Positions 51,693-59,804 of a stretch of 64,000 nucleotides of DNA are shown one piece after another. The number at the start of each line of letters is the position of its first letter. Position 1 is the first letter of the stretch. The notes under the pieces are model-generated. The model had not been told where the DNA came from and did no database searches. It worked only from the letters and a program-made list of their open reading frames with translations. This DNA comes from CAZWVI01 sp964637165. Its GTDB lineage: Bacteria > Planctomycetota > UBA1135. Made by a program: the position numbers and the translations under genes. The DNA lies in NCBI GenBank assembly GCA_964637165.1, contig CAZWVI010000007.1:1-64000 (forward strand), read 5' to 3'.

Positions 51693-53230
51693 TACTCCCA
51701 CTCGATAGTGCCGGGCGGTTTTGAGGTTATGTCCAAGACTACACGATTGATTCCGCGCACTTGGTTAATAATTCGATTGGAAATTGCTTGCAAGCACTCA
51801 CGTGTCGGGTAAACCCAATCAGCAGTCATTCCATCGGAAGATTGCACCGCACGAATGGCGACCGCTTCCTCGTAGGTGCGTTGGTCGCCCATAACCCCGA
51901 CTGAACGAGCGCCGGTAAGAACTGCAAAGTATTGCCACACACCTTCATGTTCGCCGCGCTTTTCAAATTCTTCGCGGACGATTAGGTCGGCACGGCGTAA
52001 TAGTTCAATGCGGCCAGGAGTGCACTCCCCTACGCAACGCACCGCAAGACCTGGACCTGGAAAAGGTTGGCGTTGAGTTAATTCATCGGGCACTCCGAGG
52101 TGTGCGCCAAGAATGCGTACTTCATCTTTGAAGAACAACCGTAGTGGCTCGACCAATTCCATTTCCAAGTCGTCTGGCAGGCCACCGACATTGTGATGAG
52201 ATTTAATTACTTCGGTTGCGCCACCATGGGCGGCCACCGACTCAATCACATCGGGATACAAAGTTCCCTGCCCAAGAAAATGTGCTTTTGTAAAACACTT
52301 GGCTTGTTCACGAAAAACTTCAATGAACTCATGGCCGATAATTTTGCGTTTACGTTCGGGGTCGGTAACGCCTGCGAGTTTAGTTAAAAAACGTTCGGCG
52401 GCATCGACCACGGTTAAGTCGATATCAAAATGTTCGCGATATTTAATTTCAACAATCTCGCGTTCGCCGGCCCGCAGCAAACCATTATCGACAAAAATCG
52501 CATGGCAACGTTTACCGATTGCCGGTTGCAAAATTGCGCCAACTACCGATGAATCCACGCCGCCGGAAAGACCGAGCACCACTTCTCCCTCTTCTCCAAT
52601 TTGCTGCTTTGCTTGAGCAATTAATTCTGCAGCAACATCGCCCGGCGACCAATCGCCACTGCATTTACAAACCTGCTTGAGGAAATTTTCAAGCATTTGC
52701 GAACCGTCGCGAGTGTGGGCAACTTCAGGGTGGAATTGCAAAGCGTAGATCCCGCGTTCGGGATTCCCAATCGCCGCTTCAGGGCAATCCGCACTGTGAG
52801 CCAATCGCGAAAATCCTTCCGGCAGGGCGGCCACGCGGTCGCCGTGGCTCATCCACACCACAGTCTCATCCGGCACTGCAGCAAAGAAACCGGTATGGTC
52901 ATCAATGCTCATTTCAGTGAAGCCAAACTCGCGAGATTCACCGGGCACAACTTTGCCGCCAAGCGTTTCACATAACCACTGCATGCCATAACATATGCCA
53001 AGCACGGGAACGCCGGAATCCAAAACTGCGCGGTCCATGTCGGGTGCGCCATCTGCGTAAGCCGAAGCTGGCCCGCCCGACAGAATTACGCCACGCAAAT
53101 CGTCGCCCAAATGTTGATGGGCAACTTGCGCCGGAACCACTTCCGAAAAGACGTGGTGCTCGCGCACGCGGCGGGCGATTAATTGAGTGTATTGTGACCC
53201 GAAGTCAACAATCAGAATTCGTTGATGCAT
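51692..53230 (-). CDS. guaA: GMP synthase (glutamine-hydrolysing)
   Basis: GuaA converts XMP to GMP. The 512-aa enzyme has a class I glutamine amidotransferase domain with catalytic cysteine in GICYGMQWL and HPEVAH, an ATP-pyrophosphatase domain with LSGGVDSSV near 223, and the C-terminal dimerisation domain ending TIEWE. It follows guaB by 30 bp on the same strand, the classical guaBA arrangement. Confidence 0.97.
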   Translation of the reverse strand: MHQRILIVDFGSQYTQLIARRVREHHVFSEVVPAQVAHQHLGDDLRGVILSGGPASAYADGAPDMDRAVLDSGVPVLGICYGMQWLCETLGGKVVPGESREFGFTEMSIDDHTGFFAAVPDETVVWMSHGDRVAALPEGFSRLAHSADCPEAAIGNPERGIYALQFHPEVAHTRDGSQMLENFLKQVCKCSGDWSPGDVAAELIAQAKQQIGEEGEVVLGLSGGVDSSVVGAILQPAIGKRCHAIFVDNGLLRAGEREIVEIKYREHFDIDLTVVDAAERFLTKLAGVTDPERKRKIIGHEFIEVFREQAKCFTKAHFLGQGTLYPDVIESVAAHGGATEVIKSHHNVGGLPDDLEMELVEPLRLFFKDEVRILGAHLGVPDELTQRQPFPGPGLAVRCVGECTPGRIELLRRADLIVREEFEKRGEHEGVWQYFAVLTGARSVGVMGDQRTYEEAVAIRAVQSSDGMTADWVYPTRECLQAISNRIINQVRGINRVVLDITSKPPGTIEWE

Positions 53231-53260
53231 TTTGGAGGCGGTCGGTCGGTGAAATTAAAG

Positions 53261-54709
53261 TTAAGCGCCTAAGTGGTAGTTCGGTGCTTCTTTGGTGATG
53301 CGCACATCGTGGGGATGACTTTCTTTAACACCGGCTCCGGTAATACGCACAAAGCGAGCCTTAGCGCGGAACACATCTAAATCTTCAGCGCCAACGTACC
53401 CCATACCGGCGCGAATGCCGCCGACGAACTGGTGCACGAATGGTGAAAGTGATCCGCGACTTGGGACCATGCCCTCGATTCCTTCTGGAACAAGTTTTTG
53501 AGTCTCGTGAACTGAAGCTTGACCGTAGCGCGCTTTGCCACCATCAACCATTGCGGCAAGAGAACCCATTCCGCGCACGGCCTTGAAGGAGCGGCCTTCG
53601 TAGAGGAACGATTCGCCCGGTGATTCGTCTAAACCCGCAAAAAGCGAGCCGAGCATAGCTGCAGATGCACCGGCACCAAGTGCTTTAACCGCATCTCCTG
53701 AATGGCGGATACCGCCATCGGCAATCACCGGAATGTTTTCAGCGGCGCAGACTTGACTAACCTGATAGACCGCACTGAATTGCGGCACACCAACCCCGGC
53801 GACGACGCGCGTAGTGCAAATACTTCCGGGGCCAATCCCAACTTTTATTCCATCCGCACCAGCTTCGAGCAAGGCTTCGGCGGCTTCAGTGGTGGCAATG
53901 TTGCCGGCCACCACATCGACTAAGTCGCGACGCTTTAATTCGCGCACCGTATCCATTACGTTTTTAGTGTGGCCGTGAGCGGTATCTACAACCAACACAT
54001 CGACCCCGGCCTCGACCAAAGCTTCGGCGCGTTCGTAATCGTGCACACCAACTGCAGCACCGACCACCAAACAACCGTCACCATCTTTAGCCGCCATTGG
54101 GAAGCGTTCATTCATGCGAATATCGCGCATGGTGATTAGTCCGTCCAGGTTTCCGGCCGCATCCACTAGCATTAGTTTTTCAACTTTAGCTTGATGCAGA
54201 ATTGTTTGGGCTTCGATTAAGGAAGTACCAGGTCCAGCGGTAATTAAATTCGCTGAAGTCATTAGATCGCTAACTCGCAAATCAGGCTCACCGACAAACT
54301 TAAGGTCGCGCTTGGTCAAAATCCCGACGAGTTTGTCACCTTCAAGAACGGGGAATCCGCTGACACCATTTTCCGACATGACGCGGCGCGCATCTTCAAC
54401 CGATTCGCCAGGGCTAAGCGTGATGGGGTCATGAATAATTCCGTGGGCGGAACGCTTCACTTTATCGACCTCGCGAACTTGGTCGGCAATCGCCAAATTC
54501 CGGTGAATCACCCCGATGCCACCCTCCTGGGCAATTGCAATTGCCAGGCGAGCTTCGGTCACGGTATCCATAGCAGCAGAGGAAATTGGCACTCCGAGCG
54601 GGACATTTCGCGAGAAGCGGGTGTCCGTGCGAGCGTCAGTGGGCAGAACGTCAGACTCCTGAGGGACCAGGAGGACGTCGTCAAAGGTCAGCGCGAGCTG
54701 CAAGTCCAT
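53261..54709 (-). CDS. guaB: IMP dehydrogenase
   Basis: GuaB oxidises IMP to XMP, the committed step to guanine nucleotides. From ATG 54709 it is 482 aa, starting MDLQLALTFDDVLLVPQ; a longer frame to 54781 runs into the tandem repeat and is rejected. Two CBS domains lie at about 90-205, the catalytic loop cysteine is in GIGPGSICTTR, and the C-terminal flap includes EGIEGMVPSRG. A well-formed promoter ends 5 nt before the ATG. Confidence 0.97.
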   Translation of the reverse strand: MDLQLALTFDDVLLVPQESDVLPTDARTDTRFSRNVPLGVPISSAAMDTVTEARLAIAIAQEGGIGVIHRNLAIADQVREVDKVKRSAHGIIHDPITLSPGESVEDARRVMSENGVSGFPVLEGDKLVGILTKRDLKFVGEPDLRVSDLMTSANLITAGPGTSLIEAQTILHQAKVEKLMLVDAAGNLDGLITMRDIRMNERFPMAAKDGDGCLVVGAAVGVHDYERAEALVEAGVDVLVVDTAHGHTKNVMDTVRELKRRDLVDVVAGNIATTEAAEALLEAGADGIKVGIGPGSICTTRVVAGVGVPQFSAVYQVSQVCAAENIPVIADGGIRHSGDAVKALGAGASAAMLGSLFAGLDESPGESFLYEGRSFKAVRGMGSLAAMVDGGKARYGQASVHETQKLVPEGIEGMVPSRGSLSPFVHQFVGGIRAGMGYVGAEDLDVFRAKARFVRITGAGVKESHPHDVRITKEAPNYHLGA

Positions 54710-54714
54710 AGCAA

Positions 54715-54743
54715 ATTGTAAGCCCGCGCACACTATTCCCCAA
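54715..54743 (-). promoter_or_regulatory. Promoter of guaB (leaderless)
   Basis: On the minus strand TTGGGG (54743-54738), a 17-bp spacer, and TACAAT (54720-54715) are followed after 5 nt by the guaB ATG. Transcription should start at or within a base or two of the start codon. Confidence 0.6.
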
Positions 54744-54760
54744 GGGCTAAGTGCAAAAAG

Positions 54761-54810
54761 TGACCCAACCGATGCGGTCAATGTCTGACCCAGCCGATGC
54801 AGTCAATGTC
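54761..54810 (+). repeat. Tandem 25-bp units of the TGACCC repeat family
   Basis: Two adjacent 25-bp units (54761-54785 and 54786-54810) differ at two positions. Each has TGACCC, an 8-nt loop, a degraded GGGTCA arm (CGGTCA, CAGTCA), then ATGTC. An A-run precedes them, as at 12550. They lie between guaB and the divergent 54835 gene. Confidence 0.65.
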
Positions 54811-54822
54811 CAAAGGCAGCGT

Positions 54823-54828
54823 TAATCT
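54823..54828 (+). promoter_or_regulatory. Putative -10 of the 54835 gene (leaderless)
   Basis: TAATCT followed by ACC ends 6 nt before the ATG at 54835. The -35 would fall in the second tandem repeat unit, so the repeat may contribute to this promoter. Confidence 0.35.
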
Positions 54829-54834
54829 ACCTAA

Positions 54835-56961
54835 ATGCGTATCTCTCGCTCGCTCGCGCCTGCCATTTTCGCCACACTGCTTAGCTTCCCGCTTTTCGCC
54901 CAGGGCATGGACGAGGTGATTGCGGCCGCAGATGAGCTGGCAATAACTGAAAATTGGGCCGAAGCCCATGCCCTACTTAAGCAAGCGATGGAAGACGCTA
55001 CCGATCATAGCGAAGTATTGCGCAAACTACCTGAACTTCAACAGCGGCTCGCCGATTGGACTTTTGAACAGCAAGCTGGAGCAATTAGCGCACAAGATTT
55101 ATTCAGCGGCAAGGTCAAAAGTTTCAAAGAGAAATCTTTGCAGATAAAAATTTCTTGGGATTGGGCCAATATGAGCGAGGAGCAACGCGCCACAGATTTC
55201 ATTCGAATGGGCAACGATTGGTACTTCGGCGGCGAATTAGACGGAAAAATCAAGCTGACCGTCACCGGCGTATTTACCGGCAATAAGGAGGTCTCCTTAC
55301 TTGGCGGTTTCAACATGGGCACTAAGTCGGGCTGGATGTTTACCCCTGGCTTCAAAGATCTCAGCAAAAACCGCGTCACCTCAATGTCGTGCCGACGCTT
55401 TGGAGAAAATCCCGAGCGCTTAGCTCATAGTGCCGACGGAATTGAAGATTATGGTGGAGACTGGGCGTACACATTAGAGTCGAGTCGCGGCTCGTTTACA
55501 CTTAAACGTGGGCGAAAAAAAGCCGGCAAATGGAAAACAAAGTACCCCGACTTAGTCGGTGGCTACTTCGGCTTTTCCGGCGAAGGGGTCAAGTCGATTG
55601 AACTTTCGGCAAGCCTCAGCAAGGATAAATGGGCTCAAAAGGAAGCCGAGCTGCAACAGGCAATGCGCGACCGTTTTGCTAGTGGTGAATACGATTCCAG
55701 TGCCGACCTTCCACGTTGGTTGAAAACCATGCAGGCTGCTTCGCGAAAGTCAAAGCCGTTGCGGGCACCGGACGACGCCGGTAGTGGCTGGAACAAATTA
55801 CTTGTCCCCAATGCCGACATTGATATCGAAGACTTTATCCGCAATCGCGACATGAATAAAGGTGCGGCCGAATATGCGCGCGCCCTTCATGCATACGCCA
55901 ACGGAAACTTAAGTGATGCCGACAAATTCTGCCGGCAAGCAATTGCCGCTGGCATGGACTTTGGGCCACTATGGGATTTATACGCACGCGCCAAATTCGC
56001 CACGGGCGGGCGCACTCGGCCGCTAAAGATTCTGCGTGAACATTTAACCGACTGGCCTGATGATTGCGGCCGAACTCTCGCCTGGCTAAGCGGCCGGCGA
56101 GGCGGCCCAATGGACGCATTAGCGGCCTACAAAGAAGCTTTAGCGGCCGGTGGCGTGGGCGCTGATATTACTCAAGGAATGATGGCACTGGAGACCGCCC
56201 TAGCCGGACCACTTGGCAGCAAACTAAGTTCACGCTGGACCGGCAAAAACGTTGTTGTGCTTTCCGATAGCGGAGCCGATGCCGCTGAAATCGTTGGTCA
56301 GTGGGCGGATGCTTTTTACAATTACCTTGGTCGTGACTTTTTAGAATTTCAAAAACCCAAAGGGCAAATTCAATTACTGCACTTCGCCGACGATGCCACC
56401 ATGAAGGCATTCCAAAAACGGGTTGGAGTTAGCGACAATCTGTTTGAAAAAAACTCCGTGCACATGCCGATGGTTGCGTGGGATTCACGCGAAGCACTAC
56501 CCCCATTCGGATTTTACTCGCGGCTCTTCTTCCATTACGCAGCGACTTCGGTCGAGTTAAAACAAATCCCCCGTTGGTGTTTAATGGGTTTGCGCGGTTG
56601 GTTTGAAGCTGGCCAAATGGAAGGCCCAAGTTACGTTGGCATTAAAAACACTGCGATGTACAACCGCAGTAAAGAAAACGAGGCTGGTCTTTACTTCACG
56701 CCTCAACAATTAATCTTGTTGCCGACCACTGTTTGGGAAACCGACAAAGTTGCAGCCTATTGGGCCGAATCTGAAGCCTACATTTTGATGCACTTTTTAA
56801 TCCTGACAGAAATCCCGGCCTACCAAGGATTGTTTCGCGGTTATCTCGGAGCAGTAGCCGCCGGCCGCTCGCCCGGCTCAGCCTTCGGGGCCGCTTTGCG
56901 CACCGTGGACATGGACCAAATGGAAAAAGATCTTCGTTCCTTCTGGGAAGAAAACAAGTAG
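54835..56961 (+). CDS. Exported protein with degenerate gluzincin-like region
   Basis: This 708-aa protein has a signal peptide (about 1-23, cleavage after LFAQG), a short helical repeat, a beta-rich domain (about 80-270) with several FxGxxDG-like turns, a TPR-like helical section (about 335-470), and a C-terminal region resembling the M1/MA-type peptidase domain. There the expected HExxH reads HYAAT (in FFHYAATS near 570). The downstream PRW-x-EG-x-AxxFE pattern reads PRWCLMGLRGWFE, losing the third ligand glutamate position. It is probably a pseudo-peptidase that binds a partner or substrate. Function unknown. Confidence 0.7.
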   Translation: MRISRSLAPAIFATLLSFPLFAQGMDEVIAAADELAITENWAEAHALLKQAMEDATDHSEVLRKLPELQQRLADWTFEQQAGAISAQDLFSGKVKSFKEKSLQIKISWDWANMSEEQRATDFIRMGNDWYFGGELDGKIKLTVTGVFTGNKEVSLLGGFNMGTKSGWMFTPGFKDLSKNRVTSMSCRRFGENPERLAHSADGIEDYGGDWAYTLESSRGSFTLKRGRKKAGKWKTKYPDLVGGYFGFSGEGVKSIELSASLSKDKWAQKEAELQQAMRDRFASGEYDSSADLPRWLKTMQAASRKSKPLRAPDDAGSGWNKLLVPNADIDIEDFIRNRDMNKGAAEYARALHAYANGNLSDADKFCRQAIAAGMDFGPLWDLYARAKFATGGRTRPLKILREHLTDWPDDCGRTLAWLSGRRGGPMDALAAYKEALAAGGVGADITQGMMALETALAGPLGSKLSSRWTGKNVVVLSDSGADAAEIVGQWADAFYNYLGRDFLEFQKPKGQIQLLHFADDATMKAFQKRVGVSDNLFEKNSVHMPMVAWDSREALPPFGFYSRLFFHYAATSVELKQIPRWCLMGLRGWFEAGQMEGPSYVGIKNTAMYNRSKENEAGLYFTPQQLILLPTTVWETDKVAAYWAESEAYILMHFLILTEIPAYQGLFRGYLGAVAAGRSPGSAFGAALRTVDMDQMEKDLRSFWEENK

Positions 56962-56983
56962 TTCAATCGGGGATATTTTATCC

Positions 56984-56989
56984 TATAAG
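56984..56989 (+). promoter_or_regulatory. Putative -10 upstream of the AceE-like gene
   Basis: TATAAG sits 6 nt before an ATG at 56996 and 34 nt before the AceE-like start. A small GGATA/TATCC inverted repeat at 56971-56983 lies just upstream. Confidence 0.35.
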
Positions 56990-56995
56990 GTCGCC

Positions 56996-57079
56996 ATGGC
57001 CCTCGCCGGCCATTGTTGTCCAAATGAGCACCGCCACCCAAGATGTTCCCGCCACCGCCCATCAGTTATCGCAAACTGA
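56996..57079 (+). CDS. Possible 27-codon upstream open reading frame
   Basis: An ATG lying 6 nt after a TATAAG could be the exact 5' end of the mRNA. Its frame (27 codons, then TGA) overlaps the first 56 bases of the AceE-like gene out of frame. The peptide is Cys-, His- and Arg-rich. No homology is recognised, and it may be chance. Confidence 0.2.
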   Translation: MALAGHCCPNEHRHPRCSRHRPSVIAN

Positions 57080-59726
57080 ACTAGACGCTCTTGCCCAAAT
57101 CGCCAAGCGCGCCCACGCGTGGATGGTGCGCATGATTTGGGAAGCTAATCACCGCGACTCCAAGTTGCCCGGCGACCCCAAGGTTGGGGGCCACCCGGCC
57201 TCTTGTTCATCTGCTCTACACTTAGCGACCGCTCTGCAATTATCGGCGCGCAACACCGCTGACTTTTATTGCGGGAAGCCGCATATGTCGCCGATTGACC
57301 ACGCGTTGCATCACGCCCAAAGTGTCTTTCGCCACGCCGACGGGAAGTGGTTTGATGAAACGGAAGCTGAAGCAGTTATGTCCACCCTGCGCGCCTTTTC
57401 CGAAAATGGCGAGCCAGTTTTTCAGTCTTACCACGCTGAAGCCGATCCTGATTCATGGCGCGTTTTGCCAACCGGCACCGTTGGGATTCCACAAGTCAAT
57501 GCGGTTTACCTTGCCCTCGCTTTCAACTATGCCATCGACCATGGTTGGGCGACCGATATTCCAAAACACTTTTGGTGCATCATGGGTGACTCCGAACTGC
57601 GCGAAGGCTCGCTAATGGAAGCGATGCCAGACGTTGCCGAACGCGAACTTGGAAACGTAACTTGGATTGTTGATTACAATCGGCAAAACCTAGATGGCAC
57701 CCGAATTCCAAATAAGCGTGGACTGCGCGGCACCGATGCCGACCGAATTGAACGCACTTTTCACGCCAATGGTTGGGAAGTTATTCAACTTCGCCACGGC
57801 ACCAAGCGCCATCAACTTTTCGCTTTAGAAGATGGCCGCAAATTACGTGAGCAACTTGAAAATGGGTTCTCTGATTACGAATTTCAAGCGCTACTTTGGA
57901 AAGCAGACGCCAGCTTATTGCGCCAAGAACTATTAGTTCGCGATGACTCTTTGCAACAACTTCTTGCACAAATCAGCGATAAAGATTTACTGGCCGCACT
58001 TGGCGATCTTGGCGGCCACGACCTTGACGCAATTTGCAATGCCTATGCAGCGGCACGGGTAGATAAAAAAGTACCAACCTTAATCATCGCCCATACTGTT
58101 AAAGGATGGGGCTTGTCCTGCACTGCAATGCCCGGCAATCACTCAGCACTTCCTGATGAAGAAGAAGTGAATCAAATTCTAAAAGCTCAAGGCTTAACTC
58201 CCCAGCGACCGTTTGAGCGCGCTTCAATAAGTCCAGAAGCTGATGACTATTTAACTAAACGCGGTGAATATTGGAGAACAGGAATTGGACAAGTTGAAAA
58301 GCGCATTGAAAACAATCGCGCCCAAGTCGCCGGCAAGCTAGCACCGACCCTCCCCCTTCCAAACAACTTCAACATCAACCTGAGCATGATGCCGATGGTG
58401 CATACACAATGGTTATGGGGACAGGTCGCGGGAAAACTAGTACGCATCGGAACTCATGACGAGTTAAGTGAAGCCGGTCTCGAAGTTGGACGCGAACTCA
58501 ACGATGAAGAACAACAATGGGCTCAGGTCGCAGATTTAATGTGCACCATGTCGCCTGACGTTGGCACTTCAACTAATATCAATCCTGCGATGGATGCAAA
58601 AGTTTATGGTCCAGAAACTGGCAGTAATTTTGAAGCTGAACACGAACTGCGCGAACGTGGTCGTCCGGAACTATACGCTCACTCCGAAGCTTGGACTCGG
58701 CACATTCGTTTTGAAATCGCCGAAGCCAATTGCATGTCGGCGGCCGGCTCCTTTGGCAAAATGGGGCAATATGCTGGTGTCGCTTTAATGCCAATGATGA
58801 CGGTTTATGACTTCTTCATTAAACGCGCCCTCGACCAACTTTACTACAACCTTTACTGGCGTTCATCTTTCATTTTATTGGGAACTCCAAGTGGTGTTAC
58901 CTTATCCCCAGAAGGTGCGCAACATTCATGGAAATCTGATTTACAGATGCCCTCGCTAATAACTTGGGAGCCCGCCTACGCTAAAGAAATGGAATGGATT
59001 TTGGCCGACGCTGTTCAACGCCATGTGGCCAACAACAACCATGACCGTGAAGGTGTTCTTGTGCGTGCCGTCACTCGCAGTTTGAAGCAAAAAGAACTAA
59101 TGAAGCGCCTTAAAGCCCAAGCGCGCTTCGCTAATTCAAGCACTTTCGAAATTGAAAACCGTTTACGTCAGGACGTTTTAGCTGGTGGCTATAAGTTAAT
59201 CGATCGCAGTGATGACAACGATTATCAAGCCGGCGACAACGTAGTGACAATTTTGGTGATGGGTGCTTTGGTGCCTGAAGTATTAGAGGCCAGCGACCGC
59301 CTTGCTGAGAAACATGGCATTCATGCCGATGTAATTGTCGTAACATCTGCGGACTTATTATTGGGACGTTTTGCCGCCGCCAACAACTACGCTCAGCTAA
59401 CTGCATTGGGAGTTGATGGCCGCCTGCACTTAAACGCCGCCGGCGCCAGCGGCGACTCCAATTCCATCAGCCCAGCCGACGCCCAAAGTCTGGCCGCGCG
59501 CTTTGTACCGATTGTCTCCATCGCTGATGGAGAAGAGGGTTTGCTGGATAATGCCGGGTCAATTGTTGGGGTTCCGCAAGTTGCGCTGGCAACACGTAAA
59601 TTTTCCAAGTGTGGACGACCGGATCAAGTGTATGGCTACCACGGCATGGATGCAGATTCACTCATCAAAGCCGCCCAAGATGCTCTGCAGCGAACGGCAG
59701 CGCGCGACGTGCATATTTCGCAATAA
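57024..59726 (+). CDS. aceE: AceE-like homodimeric 2-oxoacid dehydrogenase E1
   Basis: This large single-chain ThDP enzyme (900 aa; E. coli AceE is 887) is probably a pyruvate dehydrogenase E1. VGGHPAS near 54, the ThDP region starting MGDSELREGS near 190 and ending VDYNRQNLDG, the LSPEGAQHSW loop near 630 and the transketolase-like C-terminal domain support the family. The diphosphate motif has GDS where GDG is normal. No E2 gene adjoins; the only E2 in the window is at 17.5 kb. Next come two pyruvate:ferredoxin oxidoreductase genes, 78 bp further on. The divergence leaves room for another 2-oxoacid substrate. Confidence 0.8.
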   Translation: MSTATQDVPATAHQLSQTELDALAQIAKRAHAWMVRMIWEANHRDSKLPGDPKVGGHPASCSSALHLATALQLSARNTADFYCGKPHMSPIDHALHHAQSVFRHADGKWFDETEAEAVMSTLRAFSENGEPVFQSYHAEADPDSWRVLPTGTVGIPQVNAVYLALAFNYAIDHGWATDIPKHFWCIMGDSELREGSLMEAMPDVAERELGNVTWIVDYNRQNLDGTRIPNKRGLRGTDADRIERTFHANGWEVIQLRHGTKRHQLFALEDGRKLREQLENGFSDYEFQALLWKADASLLRQELLVRDDSLQQLLAQISDKDLLAALGDLGGHDLDAICNAYAAARVDKKVPTLIIAHTVKGWGLSCTAMPGNHSALPDEEEVNQILKAQGLTPQRPFERASISPEADDYLTKRGEYWRTGIGQVEKRIENNRAQVAGKLAPTLPLPNNFNINLSMMPMVHTQWLWGQVAGKLVRIGTHDELSEAGLEVGRELNDEEQQWAQVADLMCTMSPDVGTSTNINPAMDAKVYGPETGSNFEAEHELRERGRPELYAHSEAWTRHIRFEIAEANCMSAAGSFGKMGQYAGVALMPMMTVYDFFIKRALDQLYYNLYWRSSFILLGTPSGVTLSPEGAQHSWKSDLQMPSLITWEPAYAKEMEWILADAVQRHVANNNHDREGVLVRAVTRSLKQKELMKRLKAQARFANSSTFEIENRLRQDVLAGGYKLIDRSDDNDYQAGDNVVTILVMGALVPEVLEASDRLAEKHGIHADVIVVTSADLLLGRFAAANNYAQLTALGVDGRLHLNAAGASGDSNSISPADAQSLAARFVPIVSIADGEEGLLDNAGSIVGVPQVALATRKFSKCGRPDQVYGYHGMDADSLIKAAQDALQRTAARDVHISQ

Positions 59727-59740
59727 GGCAAAAATAGCCC

Positions 59741-59770
59741 TTATGAATTAGGGGTGGGATAAGTTATTAA
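59741..59770 (+). promoter_or_regulatory. Candidate promoter of the ferredoxin oxidoreductase genes
   Basis: TTATGA (59741-59746) and TATTAA (59765-59770), 18 bp apart, lie in the 78-bp gap. A leader of about 27 nt would precede the ATG at 59805. This would allow expression separate from the AceE-like gene. Confidence 0.35.
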
Positions 59771-59804
59771 TAGGGTCTAGGCAATTCCTTGTCTACCCTC
59801 CAAC

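Noticed and set aside
54710..54781. Longer N-terminus for IMP dehydrogenase
   Set aside because: The extra 24 residues run through the promoter and into the tandem repeat and do not match the family; MDLQLALTFDDVLL is the normal start.
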